Shown in pieces: positions 7,827 through 13,895 of a DNA stretch of 13,895 bases; position 1 is the first letter of the stretch, and each line of letters starts with the position of its first letter. Below the pieces are notes generated by a model. That model was given only the letters and a program-made list of their open reading frames with translations, was not told where the DNA came from and did not search any database. Origin of the DNA: Coemansia sp. RSA 1804 (taxonomy: Eukaryota > Kickxellomycota > Kickxellomycetes > Kickxellales > Kickxellaceae). The DNA is taken from assembly GCA_027578815.1 (NCBI GenBank), contig JANBTH010000605.1, forward strand, positions 1-13,895, read 5' to 3'. The position numbers and the translations under genes were made by a program.

Positions 7827-9344
7827 AGCCCCACCCTTTTCCATTACTCTCCTTTCTTTCTTTTTCTTTTTTTGCTGCCTGGATGTGGTGGATGGGGAAA
7901 CATATCCCAGATAGAACAGTCCATGCGTTTGCTGTTCTTGGGCCATCCTCCTCCCACATCAGGCAGCCTAATGTATACGTCATCATCTGTCCATCCATAT
8001 GTCTGGGTTTTCCTCTGCCTTGTATGCACATGGCTCAGCTCGGCCCGGCCCGAACGTCCTAATCGGGATGTGCATCTGCGCTTTCTGGGCATGCGCTGCC
8101 TCTTTGGCGTGCAGGCTGCGATCTGCTGGAGCTGTGCGCCGGAAGCCTGAGGATCTGGCACCGTCCTATCCTTTGAATCCTGCATCAGAAATGCCCAAGC
8201 CACCACCTCCAGGCTGCAGCCATGTCTGTTTGCATTGTTTCTGCTCCGACCGAGTCGCACATCCTGCTGCGTTTTGCACATATCGCCGCAGTTTGGGAGT
8301 GGTCTTTTTTATCTTCTTGCTTTCATGTTTCCATGTTTTTTTCTGGGTGGCTGGCCACAGAAGCAATGACTGCCTGCTTCCCCCCCTCTCAATTGAACCA
8401 ATTCAAACAACCAAACAACCAGAAAGGAACCGTTTCTGTTGAAAGTTTGGATATATTTAATCCCCACTTTTCTCCCATTTTGCGAGATGCCTGATGTGCA
8501 GAGCAAGAGCTATTCCCCCGAAATTTCACTTCATTAACCAGCCTTTTTTCTTTCTTTCTTTCTCAGCACTCATCATACGTCTACTACTTGCTTGTCTTCT
8601 TTCTTGCTCTTCTTATTCACCGGCTCGCTGTTCCTCTCTCCCCTTTTTCCGCTACTACTTTACATTTGGGCTGGCCCGACCAAATAATGGCTTTACGTGT
8701 AGAATACTGCACAGATTACGATTATTGACTCCCCCGACTCCCCTCATTTTGCCAGACTCCAACTGCCACATTCGCGACAAGCTCTTTTAATCTGCTTGAC
8801 GCTCTTACGTATTCACAAGAAAAAGAAAGAAAGACTGCAATTGTTCTGCTCTGGTAGCCGCTATTGTGCTGGTCACGCATATTGCTTTCTATCGTTTATA
8901 TAAACAATCCTTCAGCAGAGGTATCCGGAGAAACCGGCTGGATCTTGCTGTTTAAAATATCCTCACCGCCTTTATCTCTTTATTCTGAAAGAAAACAACT
9001 CATTTTATTATACGCCAAATCGTCAACAAACCCAGACAAAGCCTGCGTTTGATAGTTTGAGTCTTCTGTGGCACTTTTTGTTATCGTATCAGCCTCACCT
9101 ATTGTTTCGTTGCTTATTGTTTGTTGTGGTCTGCTTTCTAGTATTTAGTAAGCTTTTATTTTGCACTAACAGCATTTGGTGCTAAACGACTACTGAGAAT
9201 ATAAAGAAGACTATCGGCTCCACTCTAGCGCTTCCAAGTTTGCATCAGAGAACCCTCCATCCTCCTTATTTCTCGCACACATAAAACGACTTTCCAACAT
9301 TTCTGTGTTTAATTTAGGCTCCATATTATTTTATCATTTTAAGG
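7827..9344. other. 1.5-kb intergenic region with no supported gene
   Basis: About 7920-8240 is GC-richer than its surroundings and stays open in several frames on both strands for 90-147 codons, but none of the translations resembles a known family and I see no signal peptide. No tRNA, snRNA or SRP RNA signature was found by eye. About 8430-9340 is AT-rich and contains a TTTC microsatellite at 8549-8564, which together with an upstream TTAAC and following CAG looks like a 3' splice site. A palindromic TTTATATAAA lies at 8895-8904. The right end must contain the promoter of the gene at 9345. Confidence 0.5.
9200..9206 (+). promoter_or_regulatory. TATA box candidate for the secreted-protein gene at 9345
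   Basis: TATAAAG lies 139 bp upstream of the ATG at 9345, in an otherwise mixed-composition stretch. The role is inferred from motif and spacing only. Confidence 0.35.
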
Positions 9345-9911
9345 ATGCGGACATTTACTTTTGCGCTCATTAGCATCATCGTTTTTCTTGGATGCATTGC
9401 CGGCGGTGTGTTTGCCGATGAGTCCGACTCGGGAAGCATGACGGCCATGCCATCTGCGAGCGTCGCGGTTCCATTTGACCATCTTGCGCAGAACCTTCCC
9501 GAAGCATTGAGCGCTCTTGAGAAGCAGTTCCAGGATTCCGACTTTAGAGCCGTATTGACGTCGCAGCTAAACAATCCAAACGCAGTTGAGCTGTTCCAAT
9601 CGCTGATCCACGACCCTGGAGCTGTCAACTCGATTTCGGCCCTTCTTGACGATCCTAGCATTCAGAGCTCGCTGAGCGTTCAGTTTGTTCAGCAGTACAT
9701 GCATCCTGCAGAGACCGCTGGGATGCACCATTCTGACAGTGAGGAGGATGTTGACGATGTTACTGGCCATATGGGTAGCCTTGATATTGAAAGCTCTATG
9801 GACGAGCTCAGACACCATTCTTCTACTCATAACGCCGCTAGCAGTCACCCGAGGACCTTTGTTCTGGGCTGTCTTCTTACGTTCTTGCTTAGTGCATTGG
9901 CACCTATGTAA
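9345..9911 (+). CDS. Secreted GPI-type protein with four 13-residue tandem repeats
   Basis: I do not recognise a family. The 188-residue product has a strong signal peptide (hydrophobic 6-22, likely cleavage after Ala24 before DESDSG). Residues 63-114 divide into four consecutive 13-residue units: QDSDFRAVLTSQL, NNPNAVELFQSLI, HDPGAVNSISALL, DDPSIQSSLSVQF. Each opens with an Asp/Asn-Pro-like cap and ends in Leu/Ile/Phe, predicting a string of short helices. The DP-helix rhythm is faintly like STI1 repeats of cochaperones, but a secreted protein would be an odd place for one. A His/Asp/Ser-rich acidic region (about 125-170) leads to a hydrophobic C-terminus (about 172-188), as in GPI-anchored proteins, with NAAS just before as a possible attachment site. 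It converges on the gene at 10137. Expression conditions are not evident. Confidence 0.8.
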   Translation: MRTFTFALISIIVFLGCIAGGVFADESDSGSMTAMPSASVAVPFDHLAQNLPEALSALEKQFQDSDFRAVLTSQLNNPNAVELFQSLIHDPGAVNSISALLDDPSIQSSLSVQFVQQYMHPAETAGMHHSDSEEDVDDVTGHMGSLDIESSMDELRHHSSTHNAASSHPRTFVLGCLLTFLLSALAPM

Positions 9912-10091
9912 TTAGTCGGCATGATTTGTAACTCAAAAGACAACATCCATTGTGTCCTGTTCTTCTCTTTTTCCATAGCGTTCACATTTATTATATCTAA
10001 TTTCATGTTTTTTCCTTGTCCAGTAACAATTGTCATAATCTTTAACTAGGATGCAATGACTAGATGAACAAAGCACTTTCAGAGTGACAAC

Positions 10092-10097
10092 TTTATT
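10092..10097 (-). terminator. Poly(A) signal AATAAA for the gene at 10137-10451
   Basis: AATAAA on the minus strand lies 40 nt past the stop codon of the Ser/Ala-rich secreted protein, supporting the strand and 3' end chosen for that short gene. Confidence 0.5.
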
Positions 10098-10136
10098 ATC
10101 GCAAAAATAACTATTCAAATGTGGTTATTTTTCTTA

Positions 10137-10451
10137 TTAAAACAACGCCAGTCCGCAGATGGCAACTGCCAGCGCTCCAACCGAAATATGCCGCTCAAGG
10201 TTCGCTGTTGCACCAGCAGCATTATTTGGCTTGCTGGTGCTGCTGCTAGCTGCGTTTCCTTCGGGGCTTTTTGACGGAGGAGGAGATAACGATGACGACG
10301 ATTGGAAGATTGCAGCCGTTGGTTTGGCTTTGCTTGCAGACGACACTCCAGTGGAGTGAGATGCTGAGCTCTGGACAGATGCTGCCTGTCCAACACTTGT
10401 TGCCACAACTATGCTTGCAACGACAGTATTAATTGTATTAGTAATCTTCAT
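10137..10451 (-). CDS. Ser/Ala-rich GPI-anchored surface protein (predicted)
   Basis: I do not recognise a family. The 104-residue product begins MKITNTINTVVASIVVATSV, a signal peptide with likely cleavage after Ala23 or Ala24. The mature part is almost wholly Ser, Ala, Thr, Pro, Asn and Lys, with Ser runs and a Pro-Pro-Pro stretch, so it is probably disordered and O-mannosylated. The C-terminus has the classic GPI layout: small residues NAAGATAN, a short polar spacer, then hydrophobic ISVGALAVAICGLALF. No Cys is present in the mature region apart from one in the tail. The ATG at 10451 is chosen because it starts the signal peptide; the in-frame ATG at 10562 adds a Lys/Tyr/Phe-rich stretch that looks like UTR. 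A TATA-like TATAAAATA lies 37 bp upstream and AATAAA 40 bp past the stop. It could be a wall or stalk protein; function is unknown. Confidence 0.75.
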   Translation of the reverse strand: MKITNTINTVVASIVVATSVGQAASVQSSASHSTGVSSASKAKPTAAIFQSSSSLSPPPSKSPEGNAASSSTSKPNNAAGATANLERHISVGALAVAICGLALF

Positions 10452-10931
10452 TTTCCTTATATTCTGCTTGTTTTCTCTTTTTGTAGATATTTTATAATAA
10501 ATGTATTTTAATGAATCTTTGAGATTATAAAAGAAAAAAGAGTAGACACCATTAAGCTTCAAAACATCTTTTAAGCGTCACATATTGTCATAAACACCAG
10601 ATAGTTGCTAGTGGTGACTGCTATTGCTTGTTCAATGTAATTAATCCACATTTTTTGGTCTTGACACAAGAAAAACTAACACTGCTTTAATAAATGTCTG
10701 CCAATAAAAGTAATGACCAGATTTTTATTCTTTTACATAAAAGATAGCATCGAATTGGCAGTATTACGTGTATAATAGTTAACTGTTTTTTCTTGTATGG
10801 CAGTAAGTGCCAAAGGCAACAACAACAGCAATAGTATTGATTGTATAACTACAAAAATAATGATTACTAAATTATACGGATTGGAGAAAAAGAAAAGGAA
10901 TAAAGAACATTGCCCACTTGCTTTTAATAAT
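10452..10931. other. 480-bp AT-rich intergenic region
   Basis: This holds the promoter of the gene to its left and the 3' flank of the gene to its right, both on the minus strand. It is strongly AT-rich. A 63-codon open frame at 10797-10988 overlaps the next gene antisense and is not convincing. Nothing else stands out. Confidence 0.5.
10488..10496 (-). promoter_or_regulatory. TATA box candidate for the Ser/Ala-rich protein gene
   Basis: TATAAAATA on the minus strand lies 37 bp upstream of the ATG at 10451. This implies a very short 5' UTR and argues against use of the upstream in-frame ATG at 10562. The flanks are AT-rich, so chance cannot be excluded. Confidence 0.4.
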
Positions 10932-11216
10932 CTATGTGACTGGGATGCTGACGTTGAAATCTCCAGACAAGCCTATCCGTTTTACTAGCGTTTGGAAAGC
11001 AAAAGCAGATGGCTGCAAGTAGGTGCTAGGTTGAGAAAACACAGACTCTGAGGTGGCTTGTCTTCCATTGGAGGCGGAGTGTATTTCTCTGTCAGGAGAA
11101 TGGAAAAGAGCCTCCTGTTCTGGCGTGGGCATCGGATAGTGTAAGTGGGAATGTACTCTGCTAACCAGAACCACCATAGCAACTGCCATTGTTGAAATAT
11201 GCTTGATATGGAGCAT
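10932..11216 (-). CDS. Small secreted protein or peptide precursor with a single Lys-Arg site
   Basis: I do not recognise a family. The 94-residue product starts with a signal peptide (hydrophobic core about 10-18, likely cleavage near Ser23, before HLHYPMP). The mature part is short, Ser/Gln/His-rich, without Cys and without a hydrophobic tail, so it should be freely secreted rather than membrane-bound. A dibasic Lys79-Arg80 precedes the last 14 residues, IGLSGDFNVSIPVT, which hold an N-glycosylation sequon (Asn88). Fungal Kex2-type proteases cut after Lys-Arg, so release of a 14-residue peptide is possible; this is inference. There is only one copy, no CAAX box, and none of the usual repeated pheromone units. 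Met10 is an alternative start that would shorten the signal peptide. It lies in tandem with the genes at 10137 and 11768. That it is a gene at all rests on the signal peptide and the context. Confidence 0.6.
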   Translation of the reverse strand: MLHIKHISTMAVAMVVLVSRVHSHLHYPMPTPEQEALFHSPDREIHSASNGRQATSESVFSQPSTYLQPSAFAFQTLVKRIGLSGDFNVSIPVT

Positions 11217-11767
11217 CGTATAAAACTCTTTTTTTTGCTTTCTCTTCTAGAGATGGAAATTGGTACAAGATATTAGATAATTTTAAAAAAAGTAAAATAT
11301 TAATAATGAATGGAAAGAAGAAATGGGGGATATCTTCTTTTTATTACTTTTTTTCCTCTTTATTTCTTATCGGTATAGCATTATTGCCATGCATCCATCC
11401 CAAGTAACTTTATGTAGCATCATAATTATCTCTAACTTTGCATACATTCGATGTGATTCTGGTGTTTGGCAGCACCACAAAAAAACTAAAATTTCAATGC
11501 TCCGACTGGTAGTTCCTTGGAGATATGCTTGGAACCGTAGTGCAATGTCATTAGCTGAATGTATGGCTTTTTGTCGCTCCTTCAAGCTTCTTATTCAGCT
11601 ATGCATCATATCACGGCTTGCAGCCTTTGAAAAGCAGTAGCAGGTGTTTAGAATATTCGAAATTGTACGTTAAAGTATATTTCTCTGACAAAAATGCAAC
11701 CACATTGTGCAGAATCGTTTATTATTTAACGAGCAAAGCGTCAGTTTGTGGAGAGAGTATATGGAGA
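11217..11767. other. 550-bp intergenic region, possible weak coding trace
   Basis: This contains the promoter of the gene at 10932-11216 and the 3' flank of the gene at 11768. An open frame of 105 codons on the plus strand (11323-11640) begins with a hydrophobic Phe/Leu-rich segment, and a 72-codon frame runs antisense inside it (11367-11585). Neither resembles a family or has codon bias like the neighbours, so neither is called as a gene. Confidence 0.4.
11718..11723 (-). terminator. Poly(A) signal AATAAA for the gene at 11768-12208
   Basis: AATAAA on the minus strand lies about 45 nt past the stop codon of the 11-residue-repeat protein, similar to the spacing seen for RPL17 and for the gene at 10137. 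Confidence 0.5.
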
Positions 11768-12208
11768 CTAGGCATTTATGTTTGCTAGCAAAATAGCCAC
11801 CGCAGATGCAAAGCCTGCCAAAAGAGTGCTGCGCACAGAAAACCCGTATGCGGCCTTGGAGCTGTGGTATACTGACAGCTGGCTGGATATCATGGCATCC
11901 TGGTTGTTGTTTACGTTGTTGAGGAAATTCGTAGCCACGCTCTCAACAACATTTCCCGCCTGATCCGCTATGCTGGCCACGTTGTTTCCAAAGTTTTCTG
12001 CTATGCTCTGGACGACCTGCTGTGCTGGCTTTACGACGTCGCTAATCAAGTCTCTGGCGGGCTCCATAGCCTGGCTGAATATTTCTTTTGCGGGCTTCAT
12101 TGCCTGGTCTATGTTTGACTGGATTGTTTCTACCATATTCTGTGCAAACGAGCCTAGACACAGAAGGTACATGGCAACCAAAACGCCGTAAACGATGCCG
12201 CTCTTCAT
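11768..12208 (-). CDS. Secreted protein made of seven 11-residue amphipathic repeats with GPI-type tail
   Basis: I do not recognise a family. The 146-residue product has a signal peptide with likely cleavage after Ala22. From the predicted mature N-terminus, residues 23-99 divide without gaps into seven 11-residue units: QNMVETIQSNI, DQAMKPAKEIF, SQAMEPARDLI, SDVVKPAQQVV, QSIAENFGNNV, ASIADQAGNVV, ESVATNFLNNV. Positions 3, 4, 7, 10 and 11 are mostly hydrophobic, predicting a long amphipathic helix of the 11/3 type known from perilipins, synucleins and some apolipoproteins. Units 2-4 carry a KPA/EPA motif; units 5-7 are Asn-rich. Residues 100-127 are polar, with SSKAA as a possible GPI site. 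The C-terminus (about 128-146) is hydrophobic. No dibasic site or Cys is present in the mature repeat. The plan matches the protein at 2124-2570, so the two may be distant paralogues. A surface- or lipid-binding role is inference. Confidence 0.8.
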   Translation of the reverse strand: MKSGIVYGVLVAMYLLCLGSFAQNMVETIQSNIDQAMKPAKEIFSQAMEPARDLISDVVKPAQQVVQSIAENFGNNVASIADQAGNVVESVATNFLNNVNNNQDAMISSQLSVYHSSKAAYGFSVRSTLLAGFASAVAILLANINA

Positions 12209-13080
12209 GATTGAGTGCTATCTGATCCGTATGTTGTTGTGATAGCTATTATATCGAAATAGTAGAGTGTAGATAAAAGAGAAAAATGCTATTTTGTATA
12301 TGCTATATCAAGGATTTATTTCTGTCGAGTTTAAAAGAATATACAGCCAGCACTACCCAGAGGACGCTTTTTTTAGTTTTCTTCTTGACATTTTGAGTAG
12401 TTTAGATCCATCTCTTTATGAGAATAGTATAGCTTGGCTTTTTTCTCTCTCCTGCAAAAGAAAGCATTGTGGCGCAATTCCCACCAGATCTTGTATCCAA
12501 AGAGCTTTTTGCATACTCCAACTGAAAGCAGACAAGAAAAGAGACATGCAATGCCGGTGCAAAAAAGGATACAATGCCCATAGGCAACGCCGTACATTTT
12601 CCTCAAATATATGACGTGAACAAGTCATTATTTCTTTGGTTTTGTCTATATCCACTGGTTGCCTACACCGAACACCCTTTACTTATTGCAAACGAAACCA
12701 GTAACGCACTTAATGATATCATTAGAAAAGGCTTGATATGTACGCCTGAGCAAATATTGGCTTAGATGCAGTTTCACAAAAAAATGTCATTACTATTCAC
12801 TGGTTACTGAAACACTGACCACCGAACTGGTATGACGTGTTCGTTGGTGCAACGATGACTTTCCATTTATCCTACTTGTCCACTTCTCCCACAAGATGCA
12901 CATTGGTACTCCATCTGTGCGGGGTATAGTGAAGAGGAAAAGGGGGGTTTGTGAGGGATGCGATAAATACGTCTTTTTCTTTATTTGTTTCGCACTCGAC
13001 ACACTTTGTGAACATAAAGAGTATCAATATTTGTATTTAAAGAAAGTCGAATAATCTTCATTGTAATATTTACGCAGACG
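12209..13080. promoter_or_regulatory. 870-bp divergent intergenic region before the Ric8 gene
   Basis: This lies between divergent genes and must hold both promoters. Short open frames occur on both strands: plus 12294-12614 (106 codons) and 12574-12765 (63 codons), minus 12373-12606 (77 codons, with a Cys-rich hydrophobic start). They overlap one another and none resembles a family. The 12574-12765 frame has the most protein-like composition but lacks support. TATTTAAA at 13034-13041 is a weak core-promoter candidate for Ric8. Confidence 0.45.
12247..12253 (-). promoter_or_regulatory. TATA-like site for the 11-residue-repeat protein gene
   Basis: TATAATA on the minus strand lies about 40 bp upstream of the ATG at 12208. 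It is a weak match in AT-rich DNA, offered because the spacing resembles that of the gene at 10137. Confidence 0.3.
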
Positions 13081-13895
13081 ATGAAAATAGGCGATGCGAA
13101 AGACTACTTTGCTCTTGTGGACGACAGCGCACAGTCGGGAGACAAGCTGAGCCCCTCCGATATTGAGAATGGGCTTGCGCTTGTCGCCAGCAGTCTTCCG
13201 CTGTATCTGGGCGAAAGATCGCGGTATACATCGGTTATTCTGCAACGGTTTGTGTACACCAGCGAGGATCGGTGCTCCACAAAGGCATGTTTTTTGGCGC
13301 TAAGCATCGTGAAGGCGTTTGGGCGTCTGATAGACAATGCCAGCGGTGAGCTTGTTACCGAAAAGGCCATACACGAGCTCCTACAGTTTGCTCTTTCTCT
13401 GATAAAGGCAGCATCAGACAACGGGAGCCAGAGCACCAGCACTAGCAGAGGCAGCAGCAGAAGTCAGAGCAACGACCTGAGCAATGGAATGGACGCTTGC
13501 AACGAGGCGCTTACATGTGTGGCAAACGCAATGCTTCTTCAACCCGCCAGCAGAGAGTATGCGGGCAAGAGCCAGGGATTCGAGGCGCTGACAGAGATCC
13601 TTGGCATGCTAACCGACGCAGATGCGACTACCGCATTTCTCTGCGGCCGATGCCTGCTCTTCTCGCTCATATCCGAGGAGGCTGCTAAACACTGTGTGGA
13701 GAAGCTTGGCCTGCAGTCGGTGCTTGCGCGGGTGATTTCGATGCTTGTGGACAACAGCCGCGATAACGCGGATTCTTCCAACCGTTTCACTCCAAATCAA
13801 GCGACAGCCGAGCTGCTTAAAGCCGCAATGAGCCTTTGTGTATATTTCCAGCGTGGGATCCACGGCAGCCAGATACCAGCCCAAAGCGAGATGAG
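13081..13895 (+). CDS. RIC8: Ric8/synembryn-like G-alpha chaperone and exchange factor (N-terminal part)
   Basis: From the ATG at 13081 the frame is open for 271 codons to the window edge. The sequence is all-helical and Leu/Ala-rich, as in the armadillo-type Ric8 fold. EALTCVANAMLLQPASR (142-158) matches the family's conserved ALRCLANALLL-type helix, followed by a block ending in TAFLCGRCLLFSLIS, the counterpart of the fungal FLxSRxLFLLTY segment. Ric8 proteins fold nascent G-alpha subunits and catalyse their nucleotide exchange without a receptor, in the cytosol and at the membrane. A Ser/Asn-rich, probably disordered insert lies at about 113-137. The G-alpha-contacting C-terminal part is outside the window. 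The start is supported by an upstream AT-rich promoter and by helix content right from residue 3. No intron is seen so far. Recognition rests on motifs remembered from fungal synembryns, so it is good but not certain. Confidence 0.8.
   Translation, partial: MKIGDAKDYFALVDDSAQSGDKLSPSDIENGLALVASSLPLYLGERSRYTSVILQRFVYTSEDRCSTKACFLALSIVKAFGRLIDNASGELVTEKAIHELLQFALSLIKAASDNGSQSTSTSRGSSRSQSNDLSNGMDACNEALTCVANAMLLQPASREYAGKSQGFEALTEILGMLTDADATTAFLCGRCLLFSLISEEAAKHCVEKLGLQSVLARVISMLVDNSRDNADSSNRFTPNQATAELLKAAMSLCVYFQRGIHGSQIPAQSEM

Noticed and set aside
7106..7946. Long antisense frames over the V-ATPase subunit E gene
   Set aside because: Both overlap a conserved gene fully and show no family resemblance.
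11323..11640. 105-codon plus-strand frame with hydrophobic start
   Set aside because: The hydrophobic start comes from T-rich DNA; the rest has no family resemblance and lies between two minus-strand genes.
12574..12765. 63-codon plus-strand frame upstream of Ric8
   Set aside because: Composition is protein-like, but it is short, has no signal peptide or family, overlaps other open frames, and lies in a promoter region. Transcript data could revive it.
1..13895. tRNA, rRNA, spliceosomal RNA, CRISPR or transposon
   Set aside because: Scanned both strands for B-box-like GGTTCGA, known snRNA core sequences, regular repeat-spacer arrays, reverse transcriptase or transposase motifs and long terminal or inverted repeats; none was found by eye.

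Overview
The window looks like a piece of nuclear genome from a compact, intron-poor early-diverging fungus. The evidence is eukaryotic housekeeping genes read as single uninterrupted exons (cytosolic uL22/RPL17, V-ATPase subunit E, a RNF5/RNF185-type RING ligase, mitochondrial NUC1-type nuclease, aminoacylase-1, Ric8/synembryn), short AT- or pyrimidine-rich promoters, AATAAA signals soon after several stops, and several small secreted proteins with GPI-type tails. A zoopagomycete such as a Kickxellomycotina species would fit, but that placement is inference and I cannot test it here.

Layout. 1-494 (-): N-terminal half of an aminoacylase-1-like M20 metallopeptidase, cut by the window edge. 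It is divergent from 932-1906 (+), a NUC1/EndoG-type nuclease, across a 437-bp shared promoter. 2124-2570 (-): small secreted protein with poly-Asn and 11-residue repeats. 3892-4449 (-): ribosomal protein L17/uL22. 5825-6814 (+): membrane-anchored RING E3 ligase. 7128-7826 (+): V-ATPase subunit E. 9345-9911 (+), 10137-10451 (-), 10932-11216 (-) and 11768-12208 (-): four small predicted secreted proteins in a row. 13081-13895 (+): N-terminal part of a Ric8-type G-protein chaperone/exchange factor, cut by the right edge. Intergenic gaps of 0.3 to 1.5 kb separate these. I found no tRNA, rRNA, known snRNA, CRISPR or transposon.

The housekeeping genes do not form one pathway. The distinctive part is the set of small secreted proteins. 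Two of them, 9 kb apart (2124-2570 and 11768-12208), share the same plan: signal peptide, then six or seven back-to-back 11-residue amphipathic repeats, then a hydrophobic GPI-like tail. A third (9345-9911) has four tandem 13-residue repeats, a fourth (10137-10451) is a Ser/Ala-rich GPI-type protein, and a fifth (10932-11216) resembles a secreted peptide precursor with one Lys-Arg site. I recognise none of these five by family. Their grouping in an AT-rich stretch between a V-ATPase gene and Ric8 makes this the best candidate for an undescribed cell-surface or secreted system.
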